Below are positions 1 to 10,300 of a DNA stretch of 64,000 nt, piece after piece. The notes beneath the pieces are model-generated. The model was given only the letters and a program-made list of their open reading frames with translations. It was not told where the DNA came from and searched no databases. The first letter of the stretch is position 1. Each line of letters begins with the position of its first letter. This stretch comes from Carya illinoinensis (taxonomy: Eukaryota; Streptophyta; Magnoliopsida; Fagales; Juglandaceae): the NCBI RefSeq assembly GCF_018687715.1, contig NC_056759.1, forward strand, positions 4,009,501 through 4,073,500. Direction: 5' to 3'. A program made the translations under genes and the position numbers.

Positions 1-478
1 TGCAATATCAAAGTCTCTCATCCTCACTACGTTCAAAGCCTTTCCATCAGCCAAATACACCTTCCCAAAATCACCTACAACATAGTTCCGCATTAGCTCT
101 CGGTGGGAAGATATATGGAAGGAAGCTCCTGAATCCAGTATGAACTGTAAGCAATAGTGCATCCTGTACTTTTTCAATTACCACATTAGCACTATCATTC
201 TCAGTCTTCTTAGGGTTTTTGCAGTTCTTCTTTATGTGGCCAGATTTGCCACAATTCCAGCAAGTTGCCTGCTGACAAGGCCTCGACTTGCTCTTGCCCC
301 TGTACTTTGATTTTAATCTTCCTTTGTTTGAGTTCCTGTCTCGTGATCTCCCTCGAGAATCAACATTTAGAGTTGAATTCAAATCCAAGGTCTTGCCTGA
401 ATATTTAATGCAATGATTTTTTTTTTTTAATTGGCCCCGGATATCAGAGAACAAAGTCCCAACTAATTCTGGAGATGT
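1..478 (-). pseudogene. Ty1/copia gag-protease relic (5' part of pol)
   Basis: Read on the minus strand, this stretch encodes the end of a copia Gag followed by the start of the protease. A CCHC zinc knuckle (CWNCGKSGHIKKNC, about 210-260) follows a basic Arg/Ser/Lys-rich linker. After a frame change, LDSGASFH with the aspartic protease D-S-G core lies at about 118-138, followed by residues typical of the copia protease (HRELM, GDFGKVYLADGK). The zinc knuckle binds template RNA and the protease matures the polyprotein. The fragment has at least one frameshift and runs off the window start, so its full extent is unknown. The ENDSANVV-type stretch after the knuckle resembles the decayed gag at 21590-21760, suggesting the same or a related family. 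Confidence 0.8.
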
Positions 479-1079
479 TGTAACACCCCCTTTCCTAGGG
501 TTAGGAGTGTCACATGTTTACCATAAAATATAAGACTATTTTCTCACGCACAAGATGTATCATCAATCTTAACAGTATAAGCTTCCAAACCATTAACATC
601 AATAGTGCTAACTAATAAGAGCTATAAAATCCTATCATAAACAAAAACGTCTTAGTAACTCTCGAGAAGGCTATGAGCATCCTAAGTGACCTTATCCTAC
701 AAATATTTCTAGACTATATATTTTTTTTAAAGTTTGTAGAATCTCTCGAGCTAGTTCTGATACCAAATTGTAACACCGCTTTCCTAAGGTTTAGGATTGT
801 CACATAATTTTCATAAAATATAAACTGGCAAGAGATTTCATAATTTAATAAATCAACTAAATAAATAATTAAGGCTTGGAATTAAATCCAACTACTTTAT
901 CTAAGTCTGGCCCATTAGCTCGTATTGATCATCATTAATAAATACCTGGTTGGTTAAAAACACGAAATAAAACTAAAATGAGCTGAAAACTAAGTAAGAA
1001 ACTTATCATAATGTAAACATAATATACGTAAAGATTTTCCATAAAAATCTTCATGCTAAAAGCTTACAATCATTCTTGA
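479..1079 (-). repeat. LTR-like repeat segment with a primer-binding-site remnant
   Basis: Two similar starts, TGTAACACC, occur at 479 and 769. Just before the second is TGATACCA (758-765), the reverse complement of the TGGTATCA core of a tRNA-iMet primer-binding site. This fits the edge of a minus-oriented LTR element. The same arrangement is at 23412-23720, including TGATACCA at 23698-23705, so the segment belongs to a dispersed or duplicated repeat. No coding capacity is visible. I cannot define both LTR ends. Confidence 0.5.
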
Positions 1080-1630
1080 TCATACCGATGTTTATGCTAT
1101 GCATGACTAATTTATCCAAATTCACTTATTTTTCATTGTCTTTTTGAAAAAAAATCATGAATCTCTCTTCTGAAAGCATTGGTTTTTGACATTGGAAAAA
1201 ATTTATAAAGAAGTTTCTTGACGAGAAAATCTCAAGAAGTGATAGATCTAGAAGACAGAGAGTTAAGCCAAGCCTGTGCCTTATCCTTCAAAGAAAAAGG
1301 AAATAAGCTTTGGCGAACTGACTCATTAGTGAAGTTCTAAAACCTAAAAGTAGCACAAATCTCAAGAAAACCCTTTACATGCATGCAAGGATCTTCTCTC
1401 TTAAAATCATGAAAAGTAGGAAATAGTTAAATTATTTGGAGTCTCAACTCAAAGTGTTTTACATTAGTTATAGGCAACACTATACATGATGGAGGGTTGG
1501 TGCTAATGGGTGAAAACAACTCTTTAAAAGTTTTATTGTCCTCAAAGTTTTCCCTCATTGTAGACAAAGAATCAGAACCTAGACTAACGAGGCGATGTAT
1601 ATGATCACGTATCCACATTTTCATACACTA
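1080..1630 (-). pseudogene. Ty3/gypsy Gag relic
   Basis: On the minus strand the conceptual product carries signatures of the gypsy capsid domain (Retrotrans_gag family): an EDPxxHxKxFLEICATFRF-like stretch, then NFTNESVRQ, LFPFSLKDKAQAWLNS and FFPMSKTNA. The N-terminal piece is an open stretch of 65 residues (1427-1624). The rest is broken by stops, one of them right after FRF. It is followed on the plus strand by a primer-binding site and an LTR, so this is the 5' end of a dead minus-oriented element. A second copy with the same order lies at about 24060-24570. Confidence 0.75.
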
Positions 1631-1758
1631 CACAATATTGCAATTTTTTTTCTAATTTTTCTATTTTTTTTATTTATTTTTCTTATATAAAAAAACTAAC
1701 TACAACTAATAGAAGAATAAATTTGGTCAATATTCAATGCGTTTTTCTAATCAATCAA

Positions 1759-1777
1759 GTCTCTGGTAATGACGCCA
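1759..1777 (-). other. Retroelement primer-binding site remnant
   Basis: The minus strand reads TGGCGTCATTACCAGAGAC, close to the TGGCGCCGTTGCCGGGGA primer-binding site common in plant gypsy elements. It lies between the gag relic and the LTR, as expected for the 5' end of a minus-oriented element. The second copy, at about 24692-24712, reads TGGTACCGTTGTTGGGGAC. That is closer to the consensus in the second half, so the two copies decayed independently. Confidence 0.6.
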
Positions 1778-1783
1778 AAAACT

Positions 1784-3013
1784 TGTTGTGAAATTTTAAT
1801 TGTACTCACAAGTGCATGAATCGTACCAGAGTATAGTTTTAGCAAGAACGAGGTCGAACCCATAGAGACTTGTAAAAACGTAGTAAACAAAATAATTATA
1901 AACCAAATTAATTCTAATCTAGTTCAGAAAGATGAGTTGTAAAATAAAATAAGAAATTATGCACTAAACAATCAATTAACCAAAGCAATAAATAATTAAT
2001 TTGATAAACTAATCACAATAAAAAAAAAACTAAAATAAATTCTAAAGATGCAAACTAATTTAAACAACGAATAAACTATCAATAGAGAATGAACTAAGAT
2101 TTTGAAATCCACCTCATTAATTCATAATAATATATTTATGAAAATTAATTCCTCCCGAACATTTATAGGATAATCTAGAAATCAATCTTGTTATCATAAA
2201 AAATAGTATTGTTGAAATCCATTTTTTATAGAAATATCTAAAGTATGTTTTTCTTCACTCAAGATTATAAATCACAAAAGATATAAGATTTTATTTTTAA
2301 CAAAATTATAAATCAAGTTCTCAATTGATTAAGATTATTTTAGATCATAAGAAAAATATGATTGAACTCATATAAAAAACTCTATCTTTTATAATTAATA
2401 TGAAGTAAGAACAATATATCGTTAAACACATAAATAACTGAGGAAAAAAAAAATCAAACTCATAAATAATACTACTAATCATCAATGTGATTTCTTCCTC
2501 AACCTTAATTGAATACTTAGCTAGACATGTGCATGAAAATAAATTCAAAAATTTGAACGTAAATAAACATTAAGGTAATATTTAAAAGAAACTAAAAATT
2601 AAAAATAAAAATTAAACTTCTATGTAAACGTAACTATATTTTTCTTCAATCAATACGAGATGCTATGGTGCTGATTAGCCTTCTTTCTTTTTCTGATTTC
2701 ACACCGTTCGGCGTGCCCTCTCTCATGCCGTGTATACGTCTATTTATAGACTTCGAAGGTAGGTTTCTTTCCTTATAGACTGATACTTTTCCTCCTCATG
2801 CTTGCTTTTTCTTTCTTTCTTTTTCTTTCTTCCTTTCTTCTTTTTTTGAATATCTTTCACTAGTTCACTTTTTTTTTTTGTTTGTTTTGCGTCTTTCACC
2901 ACTTCTTGGTTCTTTTCTGTTCTTTGTATTCCCTTCTTCGGTTGCACGCTTGTATTCTATTAGGCTTCTTGTACATGAATTGTTTTGCACGTCTAGTCTT
3001 CAATGTGTAACAC
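1784..3013 (-). repeat. Gypsy-type LTR (5' LTR of the minus-oriented relic), copy 1
   Basis: About 1.2 kb of AT-rich, non-coding sequence begins at TGTTGTGAAA beside the primer-binding site and ends near AACACCTCAACA, giving TG...CA ends. Homologous sequence is present at about 24720-25938, and its right end appears a third time at 41476-41790. The third copy exists only because it lies at the start of a tandem duplication. A T/C-rich stretch at 2790-2890 yields spurious Lys-rich reading frames on the minus strand. Confidence 0.6.
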
Positions 3014-3343
3014 CTCAACATCATATTACTTTTAAAATATAATTCTTCTCCACTTCAATTCTTGATCTAGATAAAATTTAAAGTTAAGTGTAAGGATAAA
3101 AAATATTTTAAAAATAATAAAAATATAATTATTAACACTGCATAATTATAAAAATATTTTATTTAAAATAATAAGATTATGTAGTACCATTTAACTATTA
3201 TCACTGGGCTGAAGGGGATTTATATACGGTCCACAGGTGAATCAATAAGTTTGCAGAACATTTTCTCGTACACATGTCCGTGATTAAAGAAGGTAAAATG
3301 AACTTGACAGTGCCGTTAATTTTGAATTGATATCGTTTTTAAC
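3014..3343. other. AT-rich spacer
   Basis: No open frame or known repeat was recognised. The stretch at about 3245-3320 (AATAAGTTTG, then AATGAACTTGAC and TGCCGTT) resembles sequence at 34390-34440 upstream of GLR4 and its copy at 50230-50280. It may be an eroded piece of the ancestral GLR spacer. Confidence 0.35.
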
Positions 3344-3563
3344 AGCCTGGTTTGTTTCAAACCGTCTCATCTTTTTTTTTTTATATATATATATATAATT
3401 ATTACAAATTTTTTATTAAATTTTTATATAAAATATAATAAACAATTTAATATTTTCAAATATTTAAACATAATTAATATTAAAAAATTATATTATAATA
3501 ATATTTTATTTAACTTTTAATAAAATATCTCATCTCAATCTGAACTACAAAATCAAACAAGGC
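3344..3563. mobile_element. MITE-like element, about 220 bp
   Basis: The ends are imperfect inverted repeats. The left end contains GCCTGGTTTGTTTC followed by CGTCTCATC. The right end, read in reverse, gives GGCCTTGTTTGATTTTG then TTGAGATGAGA. The interior is very AT-rich and non-coding. Short size, terminal inverted repeats and AT-rich core are typical of non-autonomous DNA transposons. A target-site duplication was not resolved, so the superfamily is open. Confidence 0.6.
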
Positions 3564-3959
3564 CCTAGGTTTCCTTTCAGGAATAAAACACAAAACTTTA
3601 AAAATGTCTCAAAGTTTTCGTACAATCAGATGTTTTGTGAAATACAAACATTCAATTTTCAACCGCTGGTTTTCATCTCACTAGATCTCTTTCTTACTTC
3701 AATACTGTTCACTAATTTTGAAACCTACAGATGGAATCTTCTCTCACATCTCCATCGTCTGTTTCATGTTGTCATTTCCACAAAGGAAAAAGTTATGCTT
3801 CCCGTTGGGAAATTTGTTTTTAGTCCTTTTTTGTTTTAAGAAAACAAGTAAGAGCCAAATTGACTCCTACGTATTTCATTATCAACAAATCAATCATTAA
3901 AATACTTCTCCCTCAATACAAAATTCTTAATCTATGAAGGACCCTCATCTATTCGTACA
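3564..3959. other. Spacer without recognised content
   Basis: Short overlapping frames here have no recognisable domain and look like chance. No promoter, repeat or RNA gene was recognised. Confidence 0.4.
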
Positions 3960-4840
3960 GTTTCATCAATACAAGTAAGGGCCAATTTGGCCAGTGTATG
4001 AGCTATGAGCTACATTGTTAGCCAATCTTAAATACAAACAAGCGAGAATCTCCCCCTTTGAATCTCTAACTATAACCTCAATCCCCACTTTCTTGTTATT
4101 GGCATCAAGGGTAGCCTTCCAATTAATTTTACAGGCCAAACCATCAGGTTTATTCCATCTAGCCATGATTCTGTCAAGTAGCATAGGCTTAGAGCAAGTA
4201 TAGCAACTCGAAAATCTACATAATTCTACTGAGCAACAGTGAATAAAACTCTCATACATTTAAACTTCTTCTCAAATATAAAAGAATTCCTCCTTAACCA
4301 TATTCTCCTCCATATGTAGGCCACCAAACCAACCCCCTCCTCCTTCAAATAGTGATTCAACTGTTTCCATAGCTCCATGAAATCCCCTGCTATACTAGAC
4401 CACTTATGCACTTGATTGTCATTCTCTGCCCAAGCATCTGAAGTAGCTGGGCAACCCCACAAAACATGAATGGTAGACTCCTCTCTTTCACATATAGGAC
4501 ACCTGCTATCATTAACAATATTATTATTTGTTAAATTCAATATGGTAGGCAATAAGTCATGACAAGCCTTTCAAATAAACTGTTTTACTACTCCCTGCAC
4601 TTTCAATTTTCAGATTGACTTCTAAACAAACTCATGTGCTATCATGGTTGAAGTTTCCCCCTTCTTTGCCATCAACTTTGGGTGCTCAAGGTGATAAGCA
4701 CTCTTCACAATAAACAAGCCATTATGTGAAAAGCCTTATCTCATTTTATCCTCATACCCCAATCTACTAAGAGGGATACAACAAATCGCCTCAATATTTT
4801 CTTTATTGAAAATATCATAAATCAATATTTCATTTCATTG
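3960..4840 (-). pseudogene. LINE ORF2 3'-end relic (zf-RVT and RNase H region)
   Basis: On the minus strand the order is: an IYDIFNKENIEAICCIPLSR stretch typical of plant L1 ORF2 just before the zinc-binding region; then the zf-RVT motif with CPIC, an H and a C in SRCPICEREESTIHVLWGCP (about 4450-4505); then WRRIWLRRNSFIFEKKF; then the start of an RNase H domain (about 3966-4180). Several stops and frame changes break the reading. The element supplied reverse transcriptase for target-primed insertion when alive. No poly(A) end or target-site duplication was found, so the borders are approximate. It is related to the LINE at 5270-6261 but in opposite orientation. Confidence 0.7.
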
Positions 4841-5256
4841 ACCTTTTAGTTTTTTTTTTCTTTTTAATTTTATTATTAAGTAAGTATTGTTTAATAATGT
4901 TGTATTTTTTTTATTACAAAATGTTTAAAAAAAGCAAATAAATAATAAAAAAAAGGTAAAATACAATAGTGGTTCGACAAAAAGCCCCATTTCAGAGATC
5001 AATTCCCATCTTTCTTTCAAATTTTGATCCCATCTCTCTCGTGTTCCCTTCCGTCACGCACAGTTGTGGGCTCTTTCAATGGTTGTTAGCCAAAAAGTAG
5101 TATAAAAAATTAATCACTTTCTTTGTGAGTCCCACTACATTAAATACTATAAAATAATTAAAATAATCTCATATCATCCCTCTAACAAACATAGCCATCT
5201 AATTTTATTTCATCTATAGCCAACATGTCTTTTGACTCCTCATCTGTTAGAATAAA
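4841..5256. other. AT-rich spacer before the LINE insertion
   Basis: A T-rich and then A-rich stretch with no recognisable gene. It ends with AGATGGTCCAATT (5257-5269), the left target-site duplication of the following LINE. Confidence 0.4.
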
Positions 5257-5269
5257 AGATGGTCCAATT

Positions 5270-6261
5270 GGGTTGTTAAAGTATTCCTTTGGAAAGCCTT
5301 AAATGACTGTTTACCAACCAGGACTAATCTGAAAAAAAAAAAAGTGGTGAAGGATGCCCGCTGTCCTATATGTGAAACTGAGGATGAATCGATCACTCAT
5401 GCCTTATGAAGCTGCAGGGGATCAATGGATGTTTGGGCTGATAAGAAGAGTCCTCTACAGAAATGGTCAAGTAATGAAGTCCAGTTTTATGAATTATGGG
5501 AAAGGCTATCAGCTTTGATAGCAAAGGAGGAACTGGAACTAATAGCAGTTGTTATGAGGGGAGTATGGTTCAGGAGAAATGCTTTTATTTTTGAGAATAA
5601 GTTTACAGATCCTGGAACTATAGTAGAGCAGGCTACCATTTCACTTGAGAATTTTCAGACATCACAAACTATAAAGAAGGGGGGTATGGGAAGTAATGAA
5701 AGGGGAAGACATGGTTGTAAATGGAAAGCTCCTATTGGTGATTGCATAAAAGTCAATTGGGATGCTGGTATAAATAAAAAAGATGAAAGAGTGGGAATAG
5801 GGGTTGTGGTGAGGGATGGAAGGGGGGAGGTAATGGTGTCTCTCTGCTATTCGAATGAAGGCTGTTGCAGTCCAGTTGTAGCTGAGCTCCGGGCTTTATG
5901 GAGAGTGATGAAGCTATGTGCAGAGCTTAATTTTGAGAATGTGATCTTTGAAGGAGATGCTTTAGTTGTTGTGAATGCTGTAAACAGTGAGAAAGAAAGC
6001 TGGGAATGGTATGGACAAATGGTAGAAGACATGAAGGGAGTGCTTAAGAACAGACAAAGGTGGAAAGTTCAACATGTTTTTAGGAAATGTAATCAAGTTG
6101 CACACCTACTTGCTAAAGTTTCTTTTACTTTCAATGAGGAACAAATTTGGATGGAGTGTTGTCCACGAAAGTTTAAAATGTTGTTACACAGGAATACTTG
6201 TATATGAGTGATTCATAAGCAATACAAAGGAGGTTTTCTTTCAAAAAAAAAAAAAAAAAAA
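5270..6261 (+). mobile_element. 5'-truncated L1-type LINE with poly(A) and 13-bp target-site duplication
   Basis: The insertion begins inside the end of ORF2. A zf-RVT zinc-binding motif (ARCPICETEDESITHAL, 5357-5410) is cut by a TGA. It is followed by an open frame of 260 residues (5425-6207) that ends in a plant-type RNase H domain: KVNWDAGINKKDERVGIG, then VVAELRAL, then FEGDALVVVNAVN and HVFRKCNQVAHLLAK. A poly(A) tract ends the element at about 6243-6261. AGATGGTCCAATT occurs directly before (5257-5269) and after (6262-6274), a 13-bp target-site duplication that can be extended into the A-tract. This is a textbook product of target-primed reverse transcription and is incapable of further movement alone. 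Confidence 0.88.
5425..6207 (+). pseudogene. LINE ORF2 C-terminal fragment with RNase H domain
   Basis: This is a 260-residue open frame, the C-terminus of LINE ORF2. Residues about 1-60 are the linker after the zinc-binding region (KWSSNEVQFYELWERL, GVWFRRNAFIFENKF). Residues about 110-240 form the RNase H fold of the RVT_3 family, with D at NWDAG, E at AELRAL and D at EGDALVV in the positions expected for metal-binding residues. It starts downstream of an in-frame TGA that interrupts the zinc motif, so it is a remnant and not a host gene, although a transcript could translate it. Confidence 0.75.
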
Positions 6262-6274
6262 AGATGGTCCAATT

Positions 6275-7140
6275 CATTTTTTCTTTCCTTATTTTATTTT
6301 TTGTGACTGACACGACTTAGTCCAGTTCACGGAATTGACGGACCATTCTGCTGCTGACGTCTTGACCAAGAAAGTGATAATGGACAGATACTTGTTGAAA
6401 CCAAACACAGCCTCATAAATGTGACTTTTTCCCTTTTGTTTTCATATTTTGTACCAGAAAACATAACTTGATCATGATCTAATTAATATTCAGTCATTAG
6501 AATAAACATACACACATACATTTTGAGTCTTTTACGCTCAAAATGTAGAATCCTAATTAAAATATACGACCGTTACAAACCAAGGGATCCTTTATGATAC
6601 ACCCTTTAAACTTCCATACAACTTTTCTAAAGATTAAGTTAGACGTGTGATATTTCGTTCTGATAATTTGTGTAAATGGTATACGAAATTTTTTATTATT
6701 TAAAATAAAATTATTATTTTTAAAAATAATTTAGACTCTAATTATACTACTTAGTAATATTTTTAAAGTAGGAACCCGATATATTTTCGACCTTTTTTAA
6801 ACATTAGAAATAATAACATTACAAATGATATTAATTTAGAGTTTTATTATATACAAATAAGATCGTATATTAATTTAAATATTAATACTGATTAATTTAT
6901 TTTTAAAATTTAAATTAATATTATTTTTAATAAAATATACTTTCTAATCAATTATATTAATTAATATACATATTAATATATAATTATATTTACAACTAAA
7001 TTTTTTCATTAATTGGTATCATGTGGGTCTGATGACTGGTCTCAAAGGGTCTGGTGCCATCAAAATCAAAATTAATATTATGGAGATGTTTGGTCTACTT
7101 CTCGTTGAAATTCAATTCCTTCAATAGAGACAACAAATCT
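6275..7140. other. Upstream region of GLR1 with a MITE-like repeat
   Basis: 6340-6440 (GACCATTCTGCTG, then TTGACCAAGAAAGTGATAAT and AAACACAGCCTCA) is homologous to 34625-34720 upstream of GLR4, so this is ancestral GLR promoter-distal sequence. The 6845-7010 stretch (AAATTTAAATTAATATTA core) belongs to an AT-rich dispersed repeat also seen at 33709-33830, 36045-36225 and 49552-49671. No gene was seen. Confidence 0.5.
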
Positions 7141-7147
7141 TATATAA
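7141..7147 (+). promoter_or_regulatory. Probable TATA box of GLR1
   Basis: TATATAA in CTTATATAAGATATAAAA sits about 215 bp upstream of the GLR1 start codon. The surrounding 110 bp is conserved upstream of GLR4 at 35430-35535, where this motif has decayed to TATAGAA. Confidence 0.55.
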
Positions 7148-7357
7148 GATATAAAAATACGTACACCTCATCCAACCGACGTTCATTTTGTATTCTTGTT
7201 GGGGAAGTCGTATAGCCCAGTCAACGCTCGTGGCTCGCGTGATTGCTTGCAAAAGGAGGACTTATAGCGACAGCATTGCCTTCTGTCCACAACTACGGCG
7301 CGCATCAAACCTTTTATTTATTTCTGCAATCAGTAGCAAGCCTTAGCTCGGTCGACA

Positions 7358-10300
7358 ATGGCGGACCAGAAACACCCCCTCTGTTTTGTCGCCTTTCTCT
7401 TGCTCCTGAACCTCCATGGCGAGTCGATGGCAAAGGAGGTGGTACCAGTGGGCGTTGTTCTTGATTTGAACTCCCCGGTGGGAGGAGTTGCAGAGCGTTG
7501 CATATCCATGGCACTCTCCGATTTTTACGCTGTCAATGATGATTATAACACCAGGCTCGCTCTTTTGACTATGGATTCTGGGAATGATGTCATTGCCGCA
7601 GCATCTGCAGGTATGTTAAATTAAAGTTCCACAATTATTATCGTGGAAAAAGTCAAGATAAAGTTGTGAATGTCTCTTTCTTAATGACGAAAAGAAATTT
7701 TTCCAAAAGAGAGGAAAATAAACTCTTTATGTAGTTTACGCCTAAAGCGATCAACTTCAATCAATAAAAAGCTCTCAAAAATAGGATATTATCTAGGGAG
7801 GCATGCTCTTTTTCCATGAAATTAACGGCTTGCATCATTCTACGTGATCTTTATGCTTCATGCTTCTCCCTCTTCCTCTGCCTCTTCCACCATTTACCCC
7901 CCCCCCGGGTGGCGCGGCCCTCCTTCCTCCTCTTCTATGGCTCTGTCTCTTTGATTTCTTTGTTCCACCAAACTTCATGGACGCCCCCATTAGAATTTAC
8001 TCCTCATCGAACTAACACATAACTTTCAGAATACCATCTGGTTTGGTTCAATTTCAGAATTGGTCTTAGCTTTGTGCCACCTCTATGGCTCTGTCTCTTT
8101 GATTTCTTTATTCCACCAAACTTCATGGAACCCCCATTAGAATTTACTCCTCATCGAGCTAACACAACTTTCAGAATACCATCTGGTTTAGTTCAATTTC
8201 AGAATTGGTCTTAGCTTTGTGCCATCTGTACCAACAATTAATGATCAACACGATAAAGATTAATATCCTCGTTGCTGCTGTACTTATTGAACATCTTCAG
8301 TGAAAATTTCTATCTTCTAATTCATCATTCACTATTTACTGAAATCCAGCACTGGATTTAATGAAGAATGAAGAAGTGCACGCCATCATAGGACCTCAAA
8401 GCTCAGCACAAGCTAAGTTCGTTATTGAACTTGGACGAAAAGCTCAGGTTCCCATCATTTCCTTCTCAGCCACAAGCCCCTCTCTTACGCCTGCTCAAAA
8501 CCCCTTTTTCATACGCACGGCACTAGATGATTCCGCTGAGGTGAAAGCCATAGCAGCCATTGTTAAGGCCTACGGTTGGCGGGAAATTGTCCTTATTTAT
8601 GAAGACACAGATTATGGAAATGGTTTAATTCCATACTTGATGGATGCTTTTGAAGAGATTGAAACTCGAGTGCCTTACAGAATTGTAATCCCTCCATCTT
8701 CCAATAATAGTGAAATCGCTAAGGAGATTAAAAAGTTGAGGGAAACTAATGCTAGGATTTTCCTTGTCCATACGACTACTTCACTTGGCTCGGAGCTCTT
8801 TGTACTTGCAAATAATGCAGGAATGATGAGGGAAGGGTATGCATGGATTATCACAGAAGGGCTATCAGCTTTGGTTGATCCTTTGGGCCCAAAGGTGAAG
8901 GAGTCAATGCAAGGTGTGCTGGGATTGCGACCATACATACCCAGATCAAAACAGTTGGAAGACTTCAAAAGAAGATGGAAAAGAAATTTAACCTCAAGCA
9001 AACCAAACGTTAAGGTTACGGGATTAAACCTCTTTGGATTATGGGCATATGATACAGCTTGGGCTTTGGCTATGGCAGTAGAGAAGGCTGGCATAATGCA
9101 TTCTGGATTCTTAAAGAAAAATGCTAGCAGAAGTAACGTGGATCTTGCAGCTCTAGGAATTTCTGAAACAGGTCAAACACTTCTTGATACGATTCTAACT
9201 ACTGAGTTTCAAGGCGTGAGCGGGAAATTTCATTTGATTAAAGGACAGTTGGAACCTTCAGCCTTTGAAATACTCAATGTGATTGGAGAAACAGAGAGAA
9301 TTATTGGATATTGGACCAGACAGACTGGACTTTCACAAGAATTGGATGACACTGGTGAAGTAGCATACTCAATTTCAAAGGTCAGACTCAAGCAACCAAT
9401 CTGGCCAGGAGACACAACAAACGAGCCTGCAAAGTTGAGGATTGGGGTTCCAGTAAGAAAAGGTTTTGATGAATTTCTGAAAGTGGAATGGGATCGTCAT
9501 ACTAATAAGCCTATCATATCAGGGTTCTCCCATGATGTGTTTCTTGCTGTACTCAAGACATTACCATTCCCGCTTTCTTATGAGTTTATTCCCTTCATGA
9601 ATAAAGATAGGCAGAGTGCTGGAACATACGATGAACTTACTTACCAAATCAAACTTCAGGTGAATTTTGGGCCTAAGTATTTGTATTAACTTGTAAAAAC
9701 TTTTTTTTTTTTTAAATACATTGAAAGCAATATACTCCCTTTCCCCACATGAATGGTGGGGATATCATTGTCATGTGAGAGGGAGAAATAGGTTATGATT
9801 AAGAACTCGGTAAAGCACTTCAACAAAGTTTTTGTTGTTTTTCTTTTCAATCTCATGGATTAATAACCATGCATATTTTTCCCTAAATGCAGAAGTACGA
9901 TGCTGTGGTGGGAGACACAACAATTGTTGCTAATCGCTCCTTATATGTTGATTTCACTTTGCCTTACTCAGAATCGGGCGTGTCAATGGTGGTTCTGGTG
10001 AAAGATGAAGAGAAGAACAACTTTTGGATTTTTTTAAAGCCACTAAGCTTGGATCTGTGGTTAACAACAGGTGCAGCATTTGTCATTACAGGTTTGGTGA
10101 TTTGGGTTCTTGAACACCGAATGAACAGTGAGTTCAGAGGCCCGCCAGATCAACAACTTGGCATGATTTTCTGGTTCTCCTTCTCAACAATGGTCTTTGC
10201 TCACAGTAAATATCCTTCAACCCCATAAAAAGATTTTCATTCCCTTCCCCCCCTCCCCGCCAAAGTTTAACATAATTGATTGTGTATATTGACATCATTA

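Noticed and set aside
2744..2947. Lys-rich minus-strand frame in the gypsy LTR
   Set aside because: Translation of a T/C-rich low-complexity tract inside an LTR; not kept as an open frame in the second copy.
8675..9094. Minus-strand open frames opposite GLR exon 2 (also at 29703, 38542 and 45720)
   Set aside because: Shadows of the well-conserved exon 2 on the other strand; they recur only because the exon does.
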